Source of the DNA: JAEULH01 sp963789785
GTDB taxonomy: Bacteria; Pseudomonadota; Alphaproteobacteria; Rhodospirillales; Defluviicoccaceae
DNA length: 64,000 bases
Assembly (NCBI GenBank): GCA_963789785.1
Contig: CAWBNC010000038.1
Span: 186,001 to 250,000 of the forward strand
Reading direction: 5' to 3'
The notes under the pieces were generated by a model. The model was not told the DNA's origin and ran no database searches. It was given only the letters and a program-made list of their open reading frames with translations. The number at the start of each line of letters is the position of its first letter. The stretch's first letter is position 1. Shown here piece after piece: positions 19,428 to 28,134 of the stretch. A program made the position numbers and the translations under genes.

Positions 19428-19541
19428 CGCCGTTCTTCGAGATTACGTGAACCGCGCCGGCAGCCTCGGCCTCTTCACCCAAGGCTCTGGCGGCCGAGCG
19501 CGCCGTGATGAGACGGGATGAGGCAACGGTGTTGAGCGAAG

Positions 19542-20120
19542 CTACTGCTGCATGGTGTCGAAACGCAACTGCCGGGCCCGGGTCAGAATGGCGTCCTCGA
19601 TGCCCGACGCCGTCTGTACCGGCACGCTTGCGTCCTGCCAGTCGGCGGCGCCCTCATGCACCTGGCGGAACACGGCGACCCGGACGCCGTCGGCGCGGAG
19701 CGCCCGGCCCATGATGTAAACGTTGACCTTGAACCGCTCGTCCGGCGCTTCAGGCATAGCGTACCAGTCGGTGATGATGACCCCGCCGAAGGGGTCCGCC
19801 GAGGCCACCGGCATGAACGCGACCGTGTCGAGCGATGCGCGCCAGAGAAAGCTGTTGACCCCGATGCCGCCGCCGCTGTCTTCGTTATCGCGCGCGCTCT
19901 TGCCAGTGCCGAAGGTCAGCCCGCCCGGGCCGAACATCGAGTCGGACTTCCCGTAAGGGTTCCGCTGCCCCGACTTCGGATCGACATCGGGATACTCTCT
20001 CTCTGTCTTGGTATTGACGTTGCCGCAGCCGGCGAGCAGAAGCGCGCCTAGGCCCAGCGCGAGAATGAACCGGCTGAACCGCCCGGTCCCCGGCCGCTTC
20101 GCATGTCGCTTCGGTTGCAT
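19542..20120 (-). CDS. DUF3576 lipoprotein
   Basis: A ~192-residue predicted outer-membrane or periplasmic lipoprotein. From ATG 20120 there is a basic start (MQPKRHAKRPGTGRFSR), a hydrophobic core FILALGLGALLLAGC whose last Cys fits a lipobox, then the DUF3576 body with FGTGKSARDNEDSGGGIGVNSFLWRASLDTVAFMPVASADPFGGVIITDWY. The family is restricted largely to alphaproteobacteria and usually precedes leuS, as here. Function is unknown; linkage to lptE suggests an envelope role but that is only inference. Upstream in-frame ATGs exist at 20174 and 20219. Confidence 0.85.
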   Translation of the reverse strand: MQPKRHAKRPGTGRFSRFILALGLGALLLAGCGNVNTKTEREYPDVDPKSGQRNPYGKSDSMFGPGGLTFGTGKSARDNEDSGGGIGVNSFLWRASLDTVAFMPVASADPFGGVIITDWYAMPEAPDERFKVNVYIMGRALRADGVRVAVFRQVHEGAADWQDASVPVQTASGIEDAILTRARQLRFDTMQQ

Positions 20121-20358
20121 GGCCTTGCTGGTAGCGCGCACCTCGGATCGTGTCAACAGTCGCCTTCGTGTCATGAATGTGGCACCTACACCACACTGCT
20201 GAAAAATAAGCACAGTCACGCTGGCGATAGCCTTGATGCATTAACCCTGTCGTGCCTTGATGATCCCATTCCGAAGGCGGACGCAACGCCCGGGGGTGGC
20301 CGCCGAACAACTCCCGATTGTTACGGGAGAGCTCCAAATGCAAACAGCGAGGGTCACA

Positions 20359-21525
20359 ATGAAGAAGTTACTGTACGGCACCACCGCGCTGGCGACGATG
20401 GGCATCGTAGCCGGCTTGGCGACAGACGCGTCGGCCGCCGAGAAACTGAAACTCGGAGTGGGCGGCTACATGCAGCAATGGGTCGTCTTCAGTAATCAGG
20501 ATTACGACACGACGACGCCTGGCAGCACCAACTACAACGCCGTCGATCAGAAGCATAACAGCGAAGTCTGCTTCTACGGCGAAACGACCCTGGACAACGG
20601 CCTCTCTTTCGGCGTCAACGTCCAGCTGGAAGCCAATACTGACGGAAGCGACCAGATCGATGAATCGTACATGTACGTGTCCAGCCCGACCCTGGGCCGG
20701 GTGATCCTCGGAGACGAGAACAACGCCGGCTATCTGCTGCACGTGACCGCGCCGGACGGCGGCGTCAGCCTCGACTCGGGCGATCTGATCAATATCGAAG
20801 CTTTCATCAATCCGGTCGCGGGCCTGTTCGACACCGCGATTGGCACGACGTATCTGCGCTTTTTCGACAACAACTCCGGCAAGATCACCTACATCACGCC
20901 GCGGTTCGGCGGCTTCCAGCTCGGCGGCTCGTACGTCCCGAACCTTGAGTCCGGTGGCGACGACAACAGCGCGCTGCGCGCGTGCGCCCGATGCAACGGC
21001 TTCTACGACGGCTGGGCCGGCGGCGGCAACTACACCGCCGATTTCGGCGGCTTCGGCCTGCAGCTCTCCGCCGGCGCGATGACCGCTAAGGCCAATGCCG
21101 CGGGAGCCGGCGGCGGGGACACCGACAACCTGTTCGCGTGGTCGCTCGGCGGTCAGGGGTCGATCGGCGGCTTCTCCGCCGGATTCGGCTTTGCCAAGGG
21201 CGAGCAGGGCCGCGGGGGCTCGGGCACGGCGACGGCGGGCACGATCCAGATCAACTCCACCGGCTGGACGGTTGGCGCCGCCTATGAAGTCGGGCCCTAC
21301 AAGATGGGCGTCGATTACTACCGCGGCGAAGGTAATCCGAACACCGGCGGCGTAACCGCAGGCGGCAAGCAGCACCTCGATCAGGCCATCTTGAGCGGCA
21401 CCTACACCCTCGGGCCGGGGATCCGTCTGGTCGGCGGCGTCTTCTGGTTTGATGGCGAGAGCGAGGGTAACGCCGCCAAAAACGACGGCTACGGCGTCGC
21501 CACCGGTTTCAAGCTCGGCTTCTAG
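20359..21525 (+). CDS. Gram-negative porin
   Basis: A 388-residue outer-membrane beta-barrel. ATG 20359 gives a signal peptide MKKLLYGTTALATMGIVAGLATDASA, predicted to be cut before AEKLKLGVGGYMQQW. The body has the porin features of alternating Gly/aromatic strands, ETTLDNGLSFGVNVQLEANT, SYMYVSSPTLGRVILGDENNAG (typical of loop 3 entry), ITYITPRFGGFQLGGSYVP, and a final strand ending in Phe (GVATGFKLGF), the barrel-assembly signal. GAGGG lies ~8 bp upstream; an in-frame ATG at 20338 exists but would lengthen the signal. It is a monocistronic gene ending at a strong terminator. Confidence 0.92.
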   Translation: MKKLLYGTTALATMGIVAGLATDASAAEKLKLGVGGYMQQWVVFSNQDYDTTTPGSTNYNAVDQKHNSEVCFYGETTLDNGLSFGVNVQLEANTDGSDQIDESYMYVSSPTLGRVILGDENNAGYLLHVTAPDGGVSLDSGDLINIEAFINPVAGLFDTAIGTTYLRFFDNNSGKITYITPRFGGFQLGGSYVPNLESGGDDNSALRACARCNGFYDGWAGGGNYTADFGGFGLQLSAGAMTAKANAAGAGGGDTDNLFAWSLGGQGSIGGFSAGFGFAKGEQGRGGSGTATAGTIQINSTGWTVGAAYEVGPYKMGVDYYRGEGNPNTGGVTAGGKQHLDQAILSGTYTLGPGIRLVGGVFWFDGESEGNAAKNDGYGVATGFKLGF

Positions 21526-21558
21526 CCGCGACACGGACATTATCCGTATCTTGTTGCC

Positions 21559-21590
21559 AAGGGGCGGCGCCTGCCGCCCCTTCTTTTTTT
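21559..21590 (+). terminator. Rho-independent terminator of the porin gene
   Basis: AAGGGGCGGC (21559-21568), a 4-nt loop GCCT, and GCCGCCCCTT (21573-21582) form a 10-bp stem followed directly by TTCTTTTTTT to 21590. It starts 34 bp after the porin stop and should separate porin transcription from the sulfotransferase gene. Confidence 0.93.
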
Positions 21591-21621
21591 CGCCGCTACC
21601 GATCGTTGCCACGGGATCCGG

Positions 21622-22467
21622 ATGCGCATTCTCTGGCTCGCCTCCTACCCGAAGTCCGGCAACACCTGGCTGCGCGCGTTTCTGGCCAATTACCTCAGGA
21701 ACGGCGCGTCACCCGAGGACATCAATGCCCTGCCGCAGTTTGCCCTGGGCGACATGCGGATCGAGCCCTATCTTCGCGCGTCCGGCAAAACGGCGGCGGA
21801 CCTCTCGCGCGACGACATCAACCGCCTGCGCCCCCAGGTCCATCGCGATCTCGCCACCGCCGGCCCGGGGCTCGTTCCAGTCAAGACCCACAGCGTCATG
21901 GCCACGATCGGCGGCATTCCGACTATCACCCCCGAGGCCACCTTCGGCGCGATCTACGTCGTCCGCAACCCGCTTGACGTCGCCGTCTCTTTTCACCACC
22001 ACTACGCTCTGACCATGGACCAGGCGGTCACCGCGGTGTGTTTCAGGGGCCTCGAGATTCCGCCCAAGGAAGGGCACGTCGTCCAATTCATCGCCGACTG
22101 GTCGTCCCATGTGCGGAGCTGGCTCAAGGCGCCGGGCCTGAACCTCAAGTCCGTGCGCTACGAGGACATGCGCGCCCAGCCGACCCGCACCTTCGGCGAG
22201 ATCTGCGCCTTTCTGAAGATGCCGAAGGATCGCGATCGCCTGGCCCGAGCCATTAGCCACAGCTCGTTCAAGGTCCTCGCAAGGCAGGAACGCGAGCGCG
22301 GCTTCGTCGAACGGTCGCGCGGCTCGGATGCCTTTTTCCGCCGGGGCGGCGTCGGCGGCTGGCGGAAGGAGCTGTCGCCGGCCCAGGTGGACGTGATCCT
22401 CGCCCACCACCGCCCGTTAATGACCGAGCTCGGCTACATCTCCGCCGCCGGTGAACTGCGGGTGTAG
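21622..22467 (+). CDS. Sulfotransferase domain protein
   Basis: A 281-residue PAPS-dependent sulfotransferase. The 5'-phosphosulfate loop is ASYPKSGNTWLRAFLANYL at residues 7-25, with the family Lys and Thr; the 3'-phosphate-binding segment is AIYVVRNPLDVAVSFHHHY near residue 112, with the conserved Arg-Asn-Pro-x-Asp. A PVKTHS segment supplies the likely catalytic His/Lys region, and RYEDM is the usual C-terminal landmark. These enzymes sulfate carbohydrates, lipids or small molecules; the acceptor cannot be deduced. No signal peptide, so it acts in the cytosol. It stands 100 bp after the porin terminator and is followed by two TPR genes that may supply or modify the acceptor. Confidence 0.85.
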   Translation: MRILWLASYPKSGNTWLRAFLANYLRNGASPEDINALPQFALGDMRIEPYLRASGKTAADLSRDDINRLRPQVHRDLATAGPGLVPVKTHSVMATIGGIPTITPEATFGAIYVVRNPLDVAVSFHHHYALTMDQAVTAVCFRGLEIPPKEGHVVQFIADWSSHVRSWLKAPGLNLKSVRYEDMRAQPTRTFGEICAFLKMPKDRDRLARAISHSSFKVLARQERERGFVERSRGSDAFFRRGGVGGWRKELSPAQVDVILAHHRPLMTELGYISAAGELRV

Positions 22468-22477
22468 TGCCGCCACG

Positions 22478-22604
22478 CCCTCACCTCGATCCTCTCCCAG
22501 AGGGAGAGGAAGAAGGGACCGCGTTACAGTCCCTCTCCCAGCGGAGCGCTTGCGGAGCGATCGGGAGAGGGTGGGGCCCGCGACAGCGGGAGGGTGAGGA
22601 GAGG
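22478..22604. repeat. Palindromic intergenic repeat element (two nested hairpins)
   Basis: This ~127-bp element lies between the sulfotransferase and the TPR gene. CCTCACC (22479-22485) pairs with GGTGAGG (22593-22599) at its ends. Inside are CCTCTCCC-AGA-GGGAGAGG (22491-22509) and CCCTCTCCC (22531-22539) paired with GGGAGAGGG (22563-22571). The purine/pyrimidine-biased CCCTCTCCC/GGGAGAGGG units are typical of dispersed palindromic (REP-like) elements. I see only one copy in the window, so its repeat status genome-wide is inferred. Confidence 0.6.
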
Positions 22605-22706
22605 CACACCGCATACGCGGTCGTTGCCGGCGCAGGCGCGTGGCGATCGACGCGATCGTCCATTACAGTACCGGTCGCCCATGAAGACGCGGACGGCAAG
22701 ACGGCA

Positions 22707-24347
22707 ATGAGCGGGACAAGAGCGCGCAGTCGCGACGACAGGAACCCACGCGCCGTAAAGGCTGCGCAGGAGGTGGCGGCCCGGCTGACCGAGGGTGTCA
22801 TCGCCCACCGCGCCGGCCGGCTGGACGCTGCGGCGGCGAGCTACCGGGCGATCCTCAGGTCGCAGCCCGATCACCCAGACGCGCTGCACCTTCTGGGCCT
22901 CGTCTTCCACCAGCGCGGGAATCAGGAGGAGGCCCTCCGCCTGATCGAGCGGGCGTTGCGCCTCGCGCCGGCCAACGCAGCAGTCGCGAACTCCCTCGGC
23001 CTGACCTTGATGGCCCAGGGCCGGCTCGGCGAAGCCGAAGCCGCTTTCACGAGGGCCCTGTCCTGCGACCCTGATGTCGCGGAGGCTCATAATAATCTCG
23101 GCAACGCGCGGGTCCGTCAGGGCGATGCCGCTGGCGCCGCGGCGGCCTATCGCCAGGCCATCGGTCTGCGCCCGGACTATGCCGAGGCCCATGCCAACTT
23201 CGCTAGCGCGTTGCGTCGGCTCGGCGATCTGGCGGGCGCGGAGGCGGCGGTCATGCGCGCCCTCGACCTGCGCGCCGACTACGCTGGCGCCCTGTGCACG
23301 CTCGGCCTCATTCGCCACGAGCAGGGCGCCTACGACGACGCGCTCGCCGCCTACGAGCGGGCGCTGGCACTGGAGCCGGAGATGGCCGCTGCCCGCGCCA
23401 ACCGTTCGACGCTGCTGCTGCTGCTCGGCCGCATGGACGAGGGCTGGCGCGAATACGAATGGCGTTGGCGGACGGAGGGCTTCACGACGCCGCGCCGCGA
23501 TTTCACCGCACCGGCCTGGCAGGGCGAACCGCTCGCCCGGCGCACGATCCTGATCCATGCCGAACAGGGTCTTGGCTCGGCGATCCAGTTCGTCCGCTAC
23601 GCGCCGCTGGTCGCCGCCCATAGCGGGCGGGTCATCCTCGAGTGCCAGCCGCCGCTGGTTCGTCTGTTCGGCTCAGTCGCAAAGGAGAAAGAGGGCGGAG
23701 CCGGATCGGTCGTCCTTGTCGCCAAGGGCGATCCGCTGCCGGGCTTCGACGTTCATGCGCCGCTGATGAGCCTGCCTCGACTGTTCGCGACCACCTTGGA
23801 TAGCGTGCCGAGCGCGGTGCCCTATCTCGCCGCCGATCCGGGCCTGCGCGCGGAGTGGCGCGAGCGCCTGGCGGCCGTGGCGCGGCCGCGCGTCGGCGTC
23901 GTCTGGGCCGGCAATCCGCAGCACCACAACGACCGCAACCGCTCCGCGTCGGCGACGGCACTGGCGCCGCTGCTGGCAATGCCAGGCGTCTCCTTCGTCG
24001 ATCTGCAGGTCGGGACAGGCGCCGAGCAGCGCCGGGATCTGGACGCGGACGCCGCCGCGGCCCTAACCTCGCCCGGCGGCGTCATCGCCGATTTTGCCGA
24101 CACCGCCGCAATCGTCGCCGAGCTCGATCTGGTAATTTCCGTCGACACCGCCGTCGCCCATCTGGCCGGAGCGCTGGCGCGGCCGGTGTGGCTGCTGGTG
24201 CCGTTCGTTCCCGAGTGGCGGTGGCTGCGCGAGCGAACCGACTCGCCCTGGTATCCGACCATGAGGCTGTTCCGCCAGACGTGTCCGGGCGACTGGGCCG
24301 GCGTCGTGGCGGCGGTGGCCGAGACCCTGCGCGAGACGTTCCGGTGA
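22707..24347 (+). CDS. TPR protein with C-terminal glycosyltransferase-9-like domain
   Basis: A 546-residue protein. Residues ~20-255 are about seven 34-residue tetratricopeptide repeats with the usual pattern, for example PDVAEAHNNLGNARVRQGD and PDYAEAHANFASALRRLGD. The C-terminal ~270 residues hold a heptosyltransferase/GT9-like fold: LIHAEQGLGSAIQFVRYAP, VGVVWAGNPQHHNDRNRS, FADTAAIVAELDLVISVDTAVAHLAGAL, PVWLLVPFVPEWRWL. ISVDTAVAHLAGALG-type segments bind the nucleotide sugar. The donor and acceptor are unknown. ATG 22707 is chosen because the open frame upstream runs through the palindromic repeat. Its stop overlaps the GTG start of the next gene, so these two are coupled. Confidence 0.82.
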   Translation: MSGTRARSRDDRNPRAVKAAQEVAARLTEGVIAHRAGRLDAAAASYRAILRSQPDHPDALHLLGLVFHQRGNQEEALRLIERALRLAPANAAVANSLGLTLMAQGRLGEAEAAFTRALSCDPDVAEAHNNLGNARVRQGDAAGAAAAYRQAIGLRPDYAEAHANFASALRRLGDLAGAEAAVMRALDLRADYAGALCTLGLIRHEQGAYDDALAAYERALALEPEMAAARANRSTLLLLLGRMDEGWREYEWRWRTEGFTTPRRDFTAPAWQGEPLARRTILIHAEQGLGSAIQFVRYAPLVAAHSGRVILECQPPLVRLFGSVAKEKEGGAGSVVLVAKGDPLPGFDVHAPLMSLPRLFATTLDSVPSAVPYLAADPGLRAEWRERLAAVARPRVGVVWAGNPQHHNDRNRSASATALAPLLAMPGVSFVDLQVGTGAEQRRDLDADAAAALTSPGGVIADFADTAAIVAELDLVISVDTAVAHLAGALARPVWLLVPFVPEWRWLRERTDSPWYPTMRLFRQTCPGDWAGVVAAVAETLRETFR

Positions 24348-26202
24348 GCCGCGACCGGTCCCGCGGAGCCGCGAAGGGCTCGCCCGGTGCGGCTGCCGCC
24401 GGCCTGCTCGCCGAGGCCCTGCGCCACCATCGCCACGGCCGGCTCGGCCAGGCGGACGCCCTCTACCAGCGGATCCTCAAGGCCGATCCGCGCCAAGCCG
24501 ACGCGCTGCATCTGCGCGGCCTCGCGCGCCATCAGGCCGGCGACCAGAGCACTGCGGGCAAATTTATCGCTCAGGCGATCGCGAACAACCCGTCAAACGC
24601 CGCCTACCACAACAGCCTCGGCCTCGTCCACTTGGCCCAGGGCGACGCTCCCGCCGCCATCGCCGCCTTCCGCGAAGCCCTCACCCGCGATCCGCTGTTG
24701 GCCGAAGGCTTCAACAACCTCGGCAACGCCGAACAGAAGGCCGGTGTCCCCAGAGACGCAGTCCGCAGCTATGACCAGGCGCTGGCCCTGCGTCCCGACT
24801 ACGCCGAGGCGCTGTGCAACAGGGGCCGCGCCCTGCATGGTCTCGACGCGCTGGCGCCAGCGGCGGAGAGCCTGCGGGCCGCGCTTGAGATTCGGCCGGA
24901 TTACGCGAAGGCCCACCGCTTCCTCGGCGACGTGCTCGCCGAAAGCGGACAGGCCGAAGCGGCCGAGGTGCATTTCCGCCGCGCCCTGGCTCTGGAGCCG
25001 GAGGACGGGGAGGCCCTGGCGGCGCTGGCGGCGCTGGAGGAACGCGCCGGCCGGCTTGAGCGGGCCCTGGCGACGGCGGAACGGGCGCTCGCGGCAAACC
25101 CGCGCGACATCCGCGCCGCGGTGGTCGCGGCGCGCTGCGAGCGGCGGCTGGGCCGGCCTGAAGACGGGCTTCTGCGGCTTCGCGCCTTCGCTGTCGATGG
25201 AGTCGATGAAGACGGCCGCGCCCACGTTGCCTTCGAACTCGGCGCGATCCTTGATCGCCTCGGCGCGTATGACGAGGCATACGAGGCCTACCGCGCTGCC
25301 AATGCGCTGGCGGTTCGAAGCCCGCAGGCTCAGGCGGTCGATCCTGCTGGCCATGCCAAAGCTTGTCGCCACCCTGCGGGAGACGTTCACCCCGGACTGG
25401 GTCGGCTCGTGGAGCCCGCCGTTGGCAACCGGTCGTCCGGCGCCCGTCTTTCTCATTGGCTTCCCTCGCTCGGGCACGACGCTTCTCGACCAGGTCCTCG
25501 ATGCCCATCCGGGCTTGCAGAGCGTCGAGGAAAAGCCGGCCATCGATCTCGTCCGTCACGCCGTCGCCGCCATGCCCGGCGGCTACCCGGCCGCGCTGGC
25601 CGGGCTCAGCGGCGACGATATGGCCCGCCTGCGCCGGCTCTATTTCAGCGAGATCGCCCGCTACGTGGAGCTCCCGGCGGACGTGACGCTGGTCGACAAG
25701 ATGCCGCTGAACACCATCGACGTCGGTCTGATCGTCCGGTTGTTCCCCGAGCGCCCGGCTGCTGCTGGCGCTGCGCCATCCCTGCGACGTGGTGCTCAGC
25801 GGCTTCATGCAGGCGTTCAAGCCGAACCCGGCGATGGTCCAGTTTGCCTCCCTGGAGAAGAGCGCTTCCTTCTACGCGGCGGTCATGGACCTGTGGCGGC
25901 ATTACGAGGCGGTGCTGCCGCTCCGCGTTCATTGCGTCCGCTACGAAGACCTGGTCGCCGATCTGCGCGCGGAAACGCAGCGGATCCTCGATTTCCTCGG
26001 CCTGCCCTGGGATGACGCGGTCCTCGGCTATGCCGAGCGGGCAAAAACGCGCGCGATCGCGACGCCCAGCTACCATCAGGTGGTCCAGCCGATCTACGCT
26101 CGCTCGGTCGGCCGCTGGCACCACTACCGCGACGCCTTCACCGATGTCCTGCCGATCCTGCGCCGGTCGATGGAGGCGTTCGGCTATGGCGCCGAGGACT
26201 GA
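24344..26202 (+). CDS. TPR-sulfotransferase fusion protein (two frameshifts)
   Basis: The GTG at 24344 overlaps the previous stop (GTGA). The first ~330 residues carry about seven TPRs (PSNAAYHNSLGLVHLAQGD, PDYAEALCNRGRALHGLD and so on). At about 25335 the frame breaks and resumes as SILLAMPKLVATLRETFTPD, then VFLIGFPRSGTTLLDQVL, a 5'-PAPS-binding loop, and VEEKPAIDLVRHAVAAMPGG. A second break near 25760 leads to LLLALRHPCDVVLSGFMQAF, the 3'-phosphate-binding segment, and VRYEDLVADLRAETQRILDFLGLPWDD. Joined length is ~618 residues. The fold resembles protein-tyrosine sulfotransferase-like enzymes joined to TPRs, a combination seen in Rhodospirillales; the acceptor is unknown. It converges on and overlaps the thiE-like gene by 19 bp. 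Confidence 0.82.
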
Positions 26203-26858
26203 GCGGACGGCGCGGCGAAGCCGCTGACGGCGGCGATCCCAACGGCGCCGCTTGGCATGAGGCGCCGCGCGCTCAGGGGCGTCATCCCGCCCAGGGCGTA
26301 GACCGGCAGGCCGGCCGTCCGGGTCCAGGCGGCGAAGCGCACCGGCCCGATGGTCGCCGCGCCTGGATGACTCGCGGTCGGGAAGACGGCTGAGACCAGG
26401 ACCGCATCGACCCCGGCGCGCCGCGCCCGGGCGATCGCCGCCGGAGTATGGGCCGCGGCGGTCACGAGCCAACCATGCTTTCGCCAGCGTCGCCAGCGCC
26501 GGTCGCCCCATGCGACGACGCCTTCGGGCAGGTGGACACCGCCGGCGCCGACGGCCAGAGCCAGGCGCGCATCTGCGCTCCCCGCGATGGCGACCAGCAG
26601 CCGCAGCCGCCGATGCCGGCAGAGGGCGGCGAGATGCGCCGCGCGCGCCGTCCGGTCGGGCGCGAAATAGTCGCGCAGGATCACCGCCGAACCGCGGGGC
26701 AGGCGGGCGATGGCAGCGGCGGGATCGCCCAGCCGGGTCGTCTCAACGATCAGGATGCAGGCGGGAAGCGACGGGCGTTGCCGACAAGCGGTCCCGGTCC
26801 CGGCGCGCGCGATCGCACGGCGTTTGAGGCGGGATGCGAGGCCTGCTAGGGTCGCCAA
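26184..26858 (-). CDS. ThiE/TenI-like thiamine phosphate synthase family protein
   Basis: A 224-residue TIM-barrel protein of the ThiE/TenI superfamily. Recognisable segments are RGSAVILRDYFAPDR, LLVAIAGSADARLALAVGAGGVHLPEG, GWLVTAAAHTPAAIARARRAGVDAVLVSAVFPTASHPGA and LPVYALGGMTPLSARRL. True ThiE has GADGVHLGQ-D and a pyrophosphate-binding set; here the barrel reads GAGGVHLPEG, lacking the GQ-D pair, so thiamine phosphate synthesis is doubtful and a TenI-like or regulatory role is possible. The pairing with yggS, divergent by 34 bp, is common in alphaproteobacteria. Confidence 0.75.
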   Translation of the reverse strand: MATLAGLASRLKRRAIARAGTGTACRQRPSLPACILIVETTRLGDPAAAIARLPRGSAVILRDYFAPDRTARAAHLAALCRHRRLRLLVAIAGSADARLALAVGAGGVHLPEGVVAWGDRRWRRWRKHGWLVTAAAHTPAAIARARRAGVDAVLVSAVFPTASHPGAATIGPVRFAAWTRTAGLPVYALGGMTPLSARRLMPSGAVGIAAVSGFAAPSAQSSAP

Positions 26859-26892
26859 CGACTAGGCCTTACCGAGGTGCAGAGAGACGCCC

Positions 26893-27585
26893 ATGACGGA
26901 CGCGAGCGCAGCCTGCGATGTGCCCGCCAATATCGCTGCCGTCAAGGCGGCCATTGCTGCGGCCGCCGCCGCCGATGGCCGGGATGCGACGGCTGTCACC
27001 CTGGTTGCCGTCTCGAAAACCCACTCGCCGGAGACGATTCGCGCCGCCATCATCGCTGGACAGCGGAGCTTCGGCGAAAACCGGGTTCAGGAGGCGGAGG
27101 CGAAATGGCCGGACCTCCGCGCCCAGTTCCCCGATCTGCGCCTGCATTTGATCGGCCCATTGCAGCGCAACAAGGCGCGTCGGGCGCTCCGCCTGTTCGA
27201 CGTCATCGAGACGGTCGACTCCGTCCGCCTTGCCGCGGCCCTCGCCGAGGCCATGGCCGAGACCGGGGTCCGGCCGGATCTGTTGATCCAGGTCAACACC
27301 GGCGAGGAGCCGCAGAAGGCCGGCGTCGCCCCGCTGGACGCCGACGGGCTGATCCGGGCCTGCATCGACGATCTCGCCCTGCCGGTCCGCGGTCTGATGT
27401 GCATTCCGCCATTCGGCGAGGAGCCGGCGCTGCATTTCGCCCTGCTGCGCGAGATCGCCCGGCGTCACGACTTGCGCGAACTCAGCATGGGCATGAGCGA
27501 CGACTATCCCGTCGCCATCCGTTTCGGCGCGACGATGGTCCGCGTCGGCAGCGCCATCTTCGGGGCCAGGCCTGCGGCGCCCTAG
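26893..27585 (+). CDS. PLP homeostasis protein YggS
   Basis: A 230-residue member of the YggS/PROSC family, which binds pyridoxal phosphate and buffers its level without known enzymatic activity. It has VTLVAVSKTHS with the PLP Lys at residue 42, GQRSFGENRVQEAEAKW, HLIGPLQRNKAR, DSVRLAAALAEA, IQVNTGEEPQKAGV, RGLMCIPPF, and the C-terminal LSMGMSDDYPVAIRFGATMVRVGSAIFG phosphate-binding segment. The frame is intact and the length normal. Its stop overlaps the stop of the convergent L,D-transpeptidase gene (CTAG). Confidence 0.94.
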   Translation: MTDASAACDVPANIAAVKAAIAAAAAADGRDATAVTLVAVSKTHSPETIRAAIIAGQRSFGENRVQEAEAKWPDLRAQFPDLRLHLIGPLQRNKARRALRLFDVIETVDSVRLAAALAEAMAETGVRPDLLIQVNTGEEPQKAGVAPLDADGLIRACIDDLALPVRGLMCIPPFGEEPALHFALLREIARRHDLRELSMGMSDDYPVAIRFGATMVRVGSAIFGARPAAP

Positions 27586-28103
27586 TCACTTTCACCGAAT
27601 GAAATGCCGGATATTGCGATACCATCTCCCGGGCGGCAGTCCTCAAGCAGGCTCAGCAAATCCTTCCTCGCGAGCGCGACGCAGCCTTCGGTTGGCGCGT
27701 AGTCGGCCGTCGCGATATGGATGAAGACGGCGCTGCCATGGCCGGGTTCGACCGGATCGTCGTTGTGGCCGATGACGACGATCGCATCGTACAGCCCGTC
27801 CTCGCGCCATAGCGCTTCATGGGAGAACGGGTGGGGTCGCTTCACCGGGCGGTTATACAGCGGATCCGCCGGGTCGTCGGACCAGCCGTCGTCGGGGCGA
27901 AGGGCCCGGACCGGCAGGCCGGTCATCGGCCGCCGGAGCCGGTCGGCGCGATAGAGCACGCGGCGCAAGGGGAAGGTACCGCTGGGCGTCTTCCCATCCC
28001 CCTCGCGCTTGGCGCCTGGCACGCTGACGCCGGAGCGTCCGAGAGCGCAGCGAACCCTGCCGCCGCCGTACAGATAGCCTTTCGGGCTGACGAGGATCTT
28101 CAT
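27582..28103 (-). CDS. L,D-transpeptidase (YkuD domain) family protein
   Basis: A 173-residue protein made almost only of the YkuD fold. GDGKTPSGTFPLRRVLYR is the typical substrate-site strand, VVIGHNDDPVEPGHGSAVFIHIATADYAPTEGCVALARKDLLSLL carries the HIA..GCVAL catalytic segment. The active-site signature in most family members is S/T-H-G-C; here it is T-E-G-C, a variant found in the short subfamily lacking a signal peptide. The likely chemistry is cysteine-dependent cross-linking or hydrolysis of peptidoglycan peptides, but no export signal is visible from MKILVSPKGYLYG, so the place of action is uncertain. It lies 31 bp after the RibA-like gene on the same strand. Confidence 0.85.
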   Translation of the reverse strand: MKILVSPKGYLYGGGRVRCALGRSGVSVPGAKREGDGKTPSGTFPLRRVLYRADRLRRPMTGLPVRALRPDDGWSDDPADPLYNRPVKRPHPFSHEALWREDGLYDAIVVIGHNDDPVEPGHGSAVFIHIATADYAPTEGCVALARKDLLSLLEDCRPGDGIAISGISFGESD

Positions 28104-28134
28104 GACCGCCGCGAAACCCGCGTCCGCACCGCCG

